Below the pieces are notes generated by a model that saw only the letters and a list, made by a program, of their open reading frames with translations, had not been told where the DNA came from and did not search any database. Below are positions 13,701-22,800 of a stretch of 58,514 nt of DNA, piece by piece (within the stretch, counting starts at the first letter, position 1; every line of letters begins with the position of its first letter). The stretch is from Lingula anatina (taxonomy: Eukaryota; Brachiopoda; Lingulata; Lingulida; Lingulidae): contig NW_019775407.1 of NCBI RefSeq assembly GCF_001039355.2, positions 154,817 through 213,330 on the forward strand, read 5' to 3'. The translations under genes and the position numbers were made by a program.

Positions 13701-16700
13701 GTTAGCATTGATCTTCCTTGTTTAGTTTAAATTTGAATACAAAAGCGTTTAAAGGTTAATGTCTGTTTTATTATGGCATTAGTATTGTTTAAATGTCAAG
13801 GATTTCATGTATGTAAAATTGTACTTCAAAATCTAAAGCTTAACATATGTGTTGTGTACATTAACCTGTGGTGGCAGGTATATACTGTAACTATGTGCAA
13901 GTTCTACATGTGCCTGTTAACACTCCATATTCCTCTGCAGACTGCCGTGGAAGCCATTGAGAACATGCGCACTGTGGCCTCCCTCACCAAGGAGGAGAAG
14001 TTCTACCAGCTGTACAAAGAGAAGCTAGATGCTCCTTTCAAGTAAGTTGTTTTTTTCCCAAATGTAGAGAAAGGTGTATTTAGAATGTTTTAATGGCTGT
14101 GGGAATATTAATTATTAAGAAAGGCTTTGGCGAGGAATGTATTGACTGTAAAGAGGTAAATGTTCACAGATTTTATTATTGATTGCATTTTAAGTAGTAT
14201 GGTCAAGTTTAAATTGTGTGTGTTCATGTGTGTGTGACAAAAATGTGATCATTTGGTCACTTTTTTATGGTCATTAACAGCTCTAAATCATGGAGATTTG
14301 TATTGTTCCAGGACAAGCACAAGGCAGGCTCATCTGACAGGGCTAACCTTTGGATTCACGCAGGGTGTTTTGTTCTTTGCCTACGCCGCTGCCTTCAAAT
14401 TTGGGGCCTTCCTCATCGATGATGGCAGGAGAAACTTTGAGGACATTATGAAGTAAGTGTTGTTGTCAGTGCTAGGTTAGAATCTGACAAATAGTTCAGG
14501 TGAGAATTTTGAGATCATGGTGGGGGATATGGGAATTGTGGTGGATGAGAAATGTGTTGGGTGAGACGAAAGAGAAATGTTAATTTAATGTGTTTTGTGT
14601 ACCAGTTAATGATTAGCAAGGCTCAATACAATTTGAGTTGTGGATCAGATATTGTTTTAGTTCATCCCAGTAAGGGTGATAACTTTATGAATTGTATTAT
14701 TCTCTGATGTTGTGTTAAACACAGAGTTAATCCCTATATTCTCTTCATTCACAGAGTATTCTCAGCAGTTGTGTTTGGCGCCATGGCACTGGGTCAGGCC
14801 AGCTCCTTTGCTCCAGACTACAACAAGGCCAAGATAGCTGCCTCCAAAATATTCCTGCTCTTTGACAGGGAGCCGGAGATTGATAGCTATTCCACAGAGG
14901 GAGAAGAGCCGGTAATATATTTATAATCAAATCCTCATTTAACTTGGAAATGTTTTCAACTGTTTTGCAAATGGTAAAATTACACTCTTTCAGGACAGTT
15001 GGTGGTTTCAGGCTAGTTTTTATATTGATAAAGCTGTTAAATAACAAACTGCAATCATACTTAATGGAGTGCCAGGCATAATCTAGTAACATCTAGCATG
15101 TCTCTACTGTAGAAGACATGCTAGATGTTACTAGCATGTCTCTACTGTAGAAGGAAGTACTAGCAGTAGTATTTTGTTGACTTATTGGTCCATATATACA
15201 GATTTAATTGATGAGATAATGATGCAAAATTTGAAGGTACAACTTCTGCATCAGTCCCAACTAACACATCAGAACACAATGTTAAGGCACGTTTCCTTCC
15301 CCAGTCTCAACTAACACATCAAAACACAATTCATCCACCAGTCTCAACTAACACATCAAAACACAATTCATCCACCAGTCTCTACTAACACATCAAAAAA
15401 CAATTCATCCACCAGTCTCAACTAACTTATCAAAAGAGTACATCTAAAGTTGTTTTTTTTTCCCCCTCTACAGGCCTCATTCCAAGGCGATATCGAGTTC
15501 AAGGACACCCACTTCAACTACCCGTCGCGTCCCAATGTGAAGGTTCTCCGTGGTTTGGACGTCCAGGTGGGCGCTGGTCAGAGACTGGCCCTGGTGGGCA
15601 GCAGTGGGTGTGGCAAGAGCACCACCATACAGCTACTGGAGAGGTTCTATGATCCTCTCTCTGGAAATGTGGTAAGTGTGGCCTCGTTCCTTCCTTGGTG
15701 ATAGTGTAGGAGATATTGATTATCATTTTCATGTAATGTACTAAATGTGTGTTTGGAGATTTGTCATTGTGCTTAAATATGTTATAAGTTCTTTAAATGA
15801 ATTTGTGTTGAAAGCTTTATTTATTCATGTGATGCTTCTGACTCCTAACTGACTCCTGACTGGGCATGGTTATTGAGTAATAATGTTTGTTCTAGGGGCT
15901 TGACAAACTTCAAATAAATCACATAACCTATGCTTTCATGTAACTCAGTTTTTCCATACAATTTGTATTTTCTCAGTTGCTGGACAAGCGTGACACCCGG
16001 AGCCTGAATATCTCATGGATGCGTAAGCAAATGGGTATAGTGTCCCAGGAACCCATCTTATTTGACTGCAGTATTAAGGACAACATCTGTTACGGTGACA
16101 ACAGCCGCCAACCTGAAATGGCCGAGGTCATTGAAGCTGCCAGGAATGCCAACATCCACAGCTTCATTGAGAGCTTACCTGATGTAAGAAATAAGGTTTT
16201 TTTTTCAAAGGGATTTAATCCTTAAGATTGGTGTTAATGTGAAATTTCAAACTTCGGATTAACTTTGACCTAGATTCCAAAGAGTTCTCTAAGAGTTAAC
16301 TAATGTGATGAAATTCATTGCAAAGAAAATGAAATATTGGCACTAAAAAGAGTTGTTTGAAATTTCATAATATGATTAACTGTTCGCAGGGTTACGACAC
16401 TAATGTGGGTGACAAGGGAACTCAGTTGAGTGGAGGACAGAAACAGCGTGTCGCCATTGCCCGTGCATTGCTTCGTAACCCCAAGATTTTGCTGCTTGAT
16501 GAAGCCACGTCTGCTTTGGACACGGAGAGCGAAAAGGTGAGGACATTTAATCAGTTGATAAATGCAAAGCTGATAATGTGTAAATGTTTTATTTATTCAC
16601 TTAAAGTATATTATGTGCATGAATGAAACTTCAGGTTGTCATCTTATTCATTAACTAGAAATACACTCAGAAAGGGCAGACTTGTGGCAAGGCAGATCAG

Positions 16701-17149
16701 TTCTCATTGTTTATTTATGGACCAAAATCTACCATTTCAAGTCTGCCCATTTCTGACCTATCCTGAAAATTTTATCAAAATCTGCCCATAGCTTTTCAAG
16801 TGAGGTATGTTAACTAACAAACCAACTAAGACAAAAACAAAGGTAATATAGCAATTTTATCAAATGTTTCATTGAAATTAAACTTTTAAAATGACACTTA
16901 TGGAAAAAAAACTCAGTTGTTGTCATCTTTTGCCATTTTCAGGTCGTCCAGGAGGCTCTGGACCGCGCCCAGGAAGGAAGGACGTCCATCGTGATCGCAC
17001 ATCGCCTTTCCACCATCCAAAACGCCGACATGATCGCCGTCATCCACCACGGGAAAGTGCGTGAAATTGGGAAGCATGCGGATCTCCTGGCCAAAAAGGG
17101 GTTGTATTTCAAGCTGGTGAATCACCAGTTACATGACCATACTGAGTAA
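167..17149 (+). CDS. ABCB1/P-glycoprotein-type full ABC transporter (5' end outside the window)
   Basis: ATP-driven plasma-membrane export pump of the ABCB (MDR) family, TMD-NBD-TMD-NBD. Exons: 167-261, 975-1225, 1466-1551, 2366-2537, 2954-3125, 3488-3612, 4072-4246, 4535-4759, 5130-5255, 5572-5775, 6133-6303, 6621-6782, 6956-6983, 8212-8229, 9958-10124, 10461-10601, 10886-11002, 11222-11299, 11583-11666, 12243-12446 or 12530-12733, 13941-14041, 14312-14452, 14755-14911, 15474-15671, 15977-16183, 16390-16536, 16943-17149 (stop TAA). Every junction is GT-AG and phases match throughout. With one of the paired exons the visible part is about 1318 aa, against about 1280 for human P-gp. The first exon enters in phase 2, so the start codon lies upstream of the window. 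Both NBDs keep Walker A (GSSGCGKST), LSGGQKQR, Walker B ([11 protein letters not shown]) and the H-loop (AHRLST), so the pump looks functional. Substrate cannot be read from sequence; xenobiotic efflux is the family expectation. ABCB1 versus ABCB4/11-like subtype is unresolved. Confidence 0.93.
444..641. repeat. Long near-perfect inverted repeat (foldback), about 83-bp arms
   Basis: Positions 444-526 are the reverse complement of 559-641 with two mismatches by hand count, separated by about 32 bp. It lies in an ABCB intron. The arms are far longer than needed for a MITE and no clear target-site duplication is seen. As RNA it would form a very stable hairpin. Confidence 0.9.
975..4759 (+). other. 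ABCB transmembrane domain 1 (TM1-TM6)
   Basis: Eight exons encode the first ABC membrane domain. TM1 ([12 protein letters not shown]) is followed by a long first extracellular loop with N-x-S/T sites (NNIT, NATG), as is usual in P-gp. The intracellular loops carry [12 protein letters not shown] and the conserved [19 protein letters not shown] segment. The last exon (4535-4759) runs through TM6 into the start of NBD1 (YPSRPDVK). Confidence 0.9.
1570..1944. repeat. 27-bp minisatellite, about 14 copies
   Basis: Tandem units of 27 bp starting ACACTGCTCTACTGTGTCAC sit 18 bp after the donor of exon 1466-1551. Two variants (CTCTAC/CACC and CTGCAC/CATC) alternate in the last third, giving a 54-bp higher-order period. 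Because 27 is a multiple of 3 the array stays open in several frames on both strands; those reading frames are not genes. Confidence 0.95.
4690..6782 (+). other. ABCB nucleotide-binding domain 1
   Basis: Exons 4535-4759 (3' part), 5130-5255, 5572-5775, 6133-6303 and 6621-6782. Walker [10 protein letters not shown] lies in 5130-5255. The Q-loop ([10 protein letters not shown]) lies in 5572-5775. The signature LSGGQKQR and Walker [12 protein letters not shown] lie in 6133-6303, and the H-loop [10 protein letters not shown] in 6621-6782. No key residue is missing. Confidence 0.93.
4948..5007. repeat. (AT)n microsatellite
   Basis: A pure AT run in the ABCB intron upstream of the Walker A exon. 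It creates long spurious I/Y reading frames on the minus strand. Confidence 0.95.
7666..7733. repeat. (GT)n followed by (GA)n
   Basis: A compound GT/GA microsatellite in the long ABCB linker intron (6984-8211). Confidence 0.95.
8212..8229 (+). other. 18-nt microexon in the ABCB linker
   Basis: A T-rich tract ending in AG (8209-8211) precedes 18 nt followed by GTATGT. The upstream exon ends in phase 1 and the downstream exon also accepts phase 1, so the 18 nt can be included (adding six residues, about AVEESG) or skipped without changing frame. This makes it a cassette microexon candidate. It was inferred from splice sites and frame only. Confidence 0.55.
12243..12446 (+). other. ABCB alternative exon 'a' (TM9-TM10)
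   Basis: 204 nt (68 codons, phase 0 at both ends), preceded by TTTCAG and followed by GTACAT. It encodes the segment from [12 protein letters not shown] to ALENAGK, matching human P-gp TM9-TM10. It aligns over its whole length without gaps to the exon at 12530-12733, with 54 of 68 residues identical by hand count. Only one copy fits the ABC fold, so this is most likely one member of a mutually exclusive pair. Confidence 0.88.
12530..12733 (+). other. ABCB alternative exon 'b' (TM9-TM10)
   Basis: Second copy of the TM9-TM10 exon, 204 nt, phase 0/0, with acceptor CTATAG and donor GTACAT, only 83 bp after copy 'a'. It encodes [12 protein letters not shown] to ALENAGK with 14 substitutions, almost all in the membrane segments or at their ends. 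Codons differ widely at synonymous sites between the copies, so the duplication is old and both copies have been under selection. Confidence 0.88.
15083..15134. repeat. Perfect 21-bp hairpin with 10-nt loop
   Basis: CTAGTAACATCTAGCATGTC(T) at 15083-15103 is matched exactly by its reverse complement at 15114-15134. Part of the stem and loop is then repeated directly downstream (AGCATGTCTCTACTGTAGAA). Intronic. Confidence 0.9.
15247..15432. repeat. About 37-bp tandem repeat, about 5 copies
   Basis: Degenerate units containing CAGTCTCAACTAACACATCA, the middle ones nearly identical, directly upstream of the NBD2 first exon. Intronic. Confidence 0.85.
15474..17149 (+). other. ABCB nucleotide-binding domain 2 and C-terminus
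   Basis: Exons 15474-15671 (Walker [11 protein letters not shown]), 15977-16183 (Q-loop [11 protein letters not shown]), 16390-16536 (signature [10 protein letters not shown] and Walker [12 protein letters not shown]) and 16943-17149 (H-loop [10 protein letters not shown]). The protein ends after HDHTE with TAA at 17147-17149. All catalytic motifs are intact. Confidence 0.93.
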
Positions 17150-17933
17150 ACTTGGAGCCAGTATTAATATGTTGCTTTACTGGGTGTATATTTTGATAAC
17201 ATCTAGGTCTGCTTGATCCAATTTAAACCCATTTTGACCAGTTTTTCGTGATTTTAGTGCATTGAAAACTGATTATAATAGGGGTTAATATCATATTTAT
17301 CACAGTGACTAGACTTGTGAACACTATTTAATTGGGTTTGTTTAATGTCAGCTGCTTATCGTATGATTTATTTTACAGTCAAAACTTACAATGAATAGGA
17401 ATGTATGTATAATTAATAGAGCGTTTTAATTTATTAAGAAGAAACATGACCCAACATTACACAGGCATTGTTGATCATTAATTACAAGTATTTTGTTGTT
17501 TTTTTTTTTCAATCTTTAAAGAAAATTTGAGGATGTAAATGATTAAGATATTAGTATGCATGAAAAAAAAAGAGTGAATTTGGTACAGAATTAATTTTTA
17601 TTTATTTTTTTTTTCATTTGAATATTTTGTTATTAGAACTTGCGGTAATTGTAGTTAATGCTTATCTCTGATCACGCGTAAAAGGTCCACAAATATAAGC
17701 AACTGTCACTGCCATTGGGGAGGTGGATATTGGAAATGTCTATCTCTGCTCTCACGTCAGATCTTAATTTAGAGTATGAAAAACCTGAATGAAAGTTGTA
17801 TTCTGTAATTTACATGCACCCCAAATCCTAATTTAATTGGTTATTAGTTTGTCCTTGAGGTTATTACTTTATCAACTAACTAACTGGGGTTGGGAGTTTT
17901 CCCATTGGAGTACTGAGTGTCTTAATTACCTTC

Positions 17934-17939
17934 AATAAA
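17934..17939 (+). terminator. AATAAA poly(A) signal for ABCB
   Basis: AATAAA about 785 bp after the ABCB stop codon, the first canonical hexamer on this strand in the 3' UTR. The true cleavage site is not visible from sequence alone. Confidence 0.6.
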
Positions 17940-18621
17940 ATATATCAACAGCATTTTGGTTAAAAAAAAGGTTAACTAAATTTCGTTTTGAAGCGTCTGC
18001 AATTTTGGAGTTTGTTCTTTGAAACTCCAAAATTACAGTGCTTTGTTACTATGTGCTACTTCGTGTGCATAGGTATAATATTTGTACATATGTATAACTG
18101 TCTTTACTTACATATTGAAGTTCGTGTCACTTGCTTTTGTTATTGAATACTTATACATTAGTTGTTTTGTATCAGCTTTTTTAACATTGTAGTGTTCTCA
18201 CTTTTTTGTTATTGTATTTTTTTCCAAAAAAAAAAAAAAAAAAAAAAAAAACAAAACAATAGTAAATACATTCCATTTTAAGTGGCAGGGAATTTCAAGT
18301 ATTGACTTTTATTGTTCACATATAAAGAAGCCAAGTTATGTTAAATACTTAATGATGGATGCCACAAATTGGGCAGGTGAAGAAGTGGCTAACTTATAGG
18401 ATTTATGCTTTAAAGACAACTACAAATAAAAAGAAACTCATCTTGTCAACAATTGATATCAAATGCGAATCATTGTTTTGCCAAAGTCAAAATATTTTTA
18501 GGTACAATTTTAGAGAAAATGTTTTCTTTACTGTACTGAGGTGTAATGAACAGGTACACACCTTTGTTGTATTTCAATAATCATACTGGAAGACTGTATC
18601 AGGCAACAGTTGAACAATATT

Positions 18622-18775
18622 GTGATATATTCAATACCATCCTTAGTGTGTACAATAACTTGCAGATATATATATCTACTAATATATTTATGTGATATAT
18701 TCAATACCATCCTTAGTGTGTACAATAACTTGCATATATATATATATATATATATATCTACTAATATATTTATGT
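18622..18775. repeat. 70-bp tandem duplication with AT tracts
   Basis: The segment beginning TGATATATTCAATACCATCC occurs at about 18623 and again about 70 bp later. Both copies are followed by an AT run and CTACTAATATATTTATG. Confidence 0.85.
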
Positions 18776-19884
18776 AAAGTTCATGATTTTTTGTCTGTAT
18801 CTGACATATAATCATGGATGGATACTTTCCATTAAATAATAAAAACATCAGTTACCCACATCCTCATCCATTACAGTACTTACATACTAACAATTTATGA
18901 AATATGTATTTTTAATATTAAACAATAACCAAGGTTTCAGTCTGTAAGTCTACTGATAGAATCAAGTATGAATGTCTCTTGATGCTTTCAAGTATAGTAT
19001 GTTAAAACCAGTTACCCAACAAGGTTGTTATTGTATTATATAATAGAGTACCAAGGTGATTTTCACAAAGCACAACTCACTTTATGACACTAAAATGTAA
19101 AAAAATGTTCCATATTGTTGTATTAATTTATATTCACTGGTTACGTAATTTGATAGTTTCCACAAATTGAATGCAATTGGTGTATGGAGTGGAATTGTAC
19201 TTGTGATTTTAGACATCTCAAAATAAATAATAGGAAGTAATTTGTCTTGTTGTCTTTCATAAAAAAAATTAAGATCAGCAGGAACATTTTGATAAGAGTA
19301 ATATTTCTTGTCACAGAATGTACATTTGAATAAGAATAAAATAACTTCAAACTAAAACATTTATTCAATTTAAATGTTACTATTTCATTCACATTTATTG
19401 TGTATACAGTGTTCGGGTGTAAAGGCTGCTACACATTTCAAATACATTTAAAATTATACTTTAGAATTTAACAAATGCAGATTAATCAATGCTTTTTCCA
19501 ACTATAATGTTACTTTCACTCAAACTACATTTGTGCAGTCTTCTTCCTACAAATTCACCAAAGAAATGGTTGAGCCAATTCCAGCTAAATTCTACAAATA
19601 ATATTAAATGTAATGATACTTTTTCACATCAACATCACTCTCATACACATAGTTTCATAAATGACACACTTTTGGTTTCGGACATCAACAAGAGAAAACT
19701 TGTAACTGGCCAATTAAGTTTAAACAGGTACTAAAATACAAAGCTGATCACCATCTACAGTGCTGCTGGGTTTACATTTATACCTAAAATATGTGGCAAA
19801 CATTTGACTTAAAAATGATGAATGTCATTATTTACAATGAGAGACAGTCAATTTACTAATATCAGCTAAAGATGTTTCAGAGGT

Positions 19885-22800
19885 TTAGGTTTTCTCCACT
19901 CTACACAACTTCATGTTCTGGTTTGATATTTGTAATGCTAGAAAGGGTGCTCCTCTTCTTTGCATCTGAAATGGATTAAAATAAATATTTGTTACTCGTT
20001 TATCAACATATGAATATGATTTCAAATGAGCGAAAAAGTTAAAAATTCATTTAACGTCACAACTGCAGGCTTATTTCTAGCACGCATGTTTTGGTCCTAT
20101 TAATAACTTTTAACAAAAAAGAACATACTGAAGAAAAGTAGCTTAAGTTTCCTTTTCTTTATCAAACTGTATTTTAACTAAAAAGAGAATGCACTTCTGT
20201 TGTTGTTGTTTATTTTAATCATTATTCTTATTCTTATTTTATTTATTTATTTAAATTTCTTCTGATAGATAAATGAAAACAATGTTGCCACTGCGTTTAG
20301 TTGACCTTACAAAGTTATCAAAAAGGATCAATTCTGAGAGTGAACTTGAATATAGCCTGTCCACTCACCTTTTTTGTGTTTGTTTTTCTCCTTATACAGT
20401 GGGATATTCTCTCCTTGGTAGATACTACTAGTGCCTGGATCCCCCCGCCTCAACTTGCTGAATTAATTACCAATATTTTTAAAATCAAATCTAAGCATGT
20501 GAACAAAGTTAATTTATTTGTTGCAAATTAAAATTGTTGCAATAAAAGGTCTACATTAAAGCTGATATAAAAATTTTGTTTGCACAGATCAAATAACAAT
20601 AATAATCTGTGTGAACAATAATGAAACAACAGAAGTCTTTTTTTCCCCTTTATTAGTTAAATGGATACCATGGAATGGGCCATAATTGACTTTGAAAATT
20701 TGTGGAAATGAATACTCTGTCACATTAATAAACAGCCAGACCAAGCAATAGGTTTTCAAAGGGAAAGTTTATAAAAAGTATTTTAAAAAAGACAAACAGA
20801 CACAAAATTAATTAAATACCTGATGAAAAAAATTTAAAGAATCCTGCAATGGGAACAAATCACATACAAAGGTGTTTTTTTTTTTTTATCAGAAACGTAA
20901 ATAAAAAGAACTTCCTCAAACTTCCTGCATCATACAAGATCAAGGATATTGATTTGTTAAGTTATCATGCTATTAGGATCAATTCAAAGCCTAATATAAA
21001 CCACTCCAGGCTCTATGCAACCCATACATTCACCCAAGGCACCACAACAATGGGTGACGCTGTTTGTCCCCAGCCACAACAATGGGACCTCATTATTCTC
21101 TATAACAATGCACTGGTTATTGATGTTTTGAAAGGTAAGCACTAGAATCAACTTGATCTCGCAGAAGTCGCAGGTTCAGAGGGAGGTATTAGCAACAGCT
21201 AACAAAAGAGCGCGGGAGTCCAATGAAGCTTTAATCTACTAACAGTGTTGAAAGTTGATGCCCGTGTGCTCTCATCTCTAAGATGTGACGATTTCAGAAA
21301 AGGAGCTCTATTGCACATGCTAACAGATAAAGGTATTTGGCCACAACACTGTAAACTGAGCTATTACTAGTAAAAGAGTTGAGAGCATGTTCACAAGACT
21401 TTACTCAACTTGTTTCTGATACAAAAGCTTGAAAATCAGTCACCTCTGGTCAAAGACATGCCAGGATTTCAACTGACACGATGGTAGAATCGGGCTATGG
21501 CATTAGATCCTGTCTGGTCAACATTAAAACATCACAGGAAAAAAACTGTCAACTTTTAACTGTGGAAAAGATAGACTCCACCCAGAATCCTTGAGGCAGT
21601 GATAACAACTTGGTCAGTTGTGGAAAAAAAAATAGCTGTAACCCCTCAAATTTACAGTACAGAGGTAGCCACATGGCAGCCAGCACCCTGGAGATGCCGG
21701 GTGATCCCGGAGACCTCCTGGAGTTTGACCGCGGCTACTACACACACTGGGCAGTCAACATAGGCCATGGAGAGCTGGTCCACATCATGGGGACTTCCAC
21801 CAGATCCTCAGGGTGCGCCAGGGCTGAGGAAGGGAAAACATCAGAAAGAGACCGATTTCAGGTCTTCACTGCATGCACCAGAGACACCTATAGGTCGGTT
21901 TCCAAAAAGGGTGAAGCGCGGGTCAATAATAAAGCTCATTCACATCTTGGTGCTCCCCTCCCCCCGCAAGCCGTGGTAGAGAGGGCGCTGGCCATGGATG
22001 GCCAGAAGGGGCATGAAATGGACAATGACGACTGCGAGTATTTTGCTACATGGGCCAAATTTGGCGTTGGTCATTCTGCAAAGAGAGGGTCCACCAGGGC
22101 CCCTATCACGGGGGTTTCTGGCATTTACCAGGCAGAAATCGACAGGATAACGGTGCACGACGTAGACTGTCGTGAGGCAGAGCGCATAAAGTGGGTGGTG
22201 TTCATGACAGAACCAAGATGGCAAGGAGAGAACTCGTACACTACCACAGACACACACCTTCAGACCACAGAAGATTGCAGGCTCTTTCTCAACCAGGAGC
22301 TCAGCTTAGGAATGCTGTGCAGCAATTCTAAGACATGGCTATTTTGTAACAAGACCTACGGCCACCCAAAGTGGAAGTTCAGGGAGACTGTTCAGGTGCA
22401 CTCTAAAATACACACACCCAAACAACTGAGAAAAATGGTGGAAAAGGAGTGGAAATACGGTGGCAGGGAGCTCTCCTCAATGTCAGCTATGGGAGGTAAG
22501 AAAGTGATGATATTCAGAAAGTACACTTCAGACATCGCCTGCAGTCCTTTCTTAGTGAGCAGCAGGGACCAAAGAGGCACGTGGCCCGAACAGCTGCTTC
22601 AGAGGGCTTATGCCGAGGGCTTACGCATATCTCACGTGTCGTACATTCATGGTTTCTGGTACGTCATAATGTACCCCGGGGACCTCCTGAACTCGCCAGA
22701 ACAAACCTGGATAGTGGACACTAAGTTCCCACGAGACGCCATTGACGCACACTGGGCTCTGGGATACAGGGTACGGACCATTGCCTCCGGGCCTCTCTGG

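Larger units (their letters stand above)
10461..14911 (+). other. ABCB transmembrane domain 2 (TM7-TM12)
   Basis: Exons 10461-10601 to 14755-14911. TM7 begins around [20 protein letters not shown]. The intracellular loop carries [18 protein letters not shown], and TM9-TM10 come from one of two alternative exons. The coupling segment [15 protein letters not shown] is in 13941-14041. TM11-TM12 end with the [14 protein letters not shown] motif typical of the second half of P-gp. The intron 12734-13940 contains no further exon that I can identify. Confidence 0.9.
17150..19884. other. Convergent 3' UTR / intergenic region
   Basis: AT-rich sequence between the ABCB stop codon and the shugoshin terminal exon. 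It holds a canonical AATAAA for ABCB at 17934-17939, an A-tract near 18227-18250, a duplicated segment at 18622-18734, and minus-strand AATAAA candidates (TTTATT on the plus strand) near 19360 and 19395 that could serve shugoshin. I see no coding region. Confidence 0.7.

Noticed and set aside
18227-18251. A-run after the ABCB 3' UTR taken as a retrotransposon tail
   Set aside because: No reverse-transcriptase remnants or target duplications around it. It is probably a simple A-tract near the 3' UTR end.
20849-21145. 98-aa plus-strand frame upstream of the LRAT-type gene
   Set aside because: No recognisable motifs. It includes a T-tract and a repeated CACAACAATGGG phrase, so it is most likely chance or UTR sequence.
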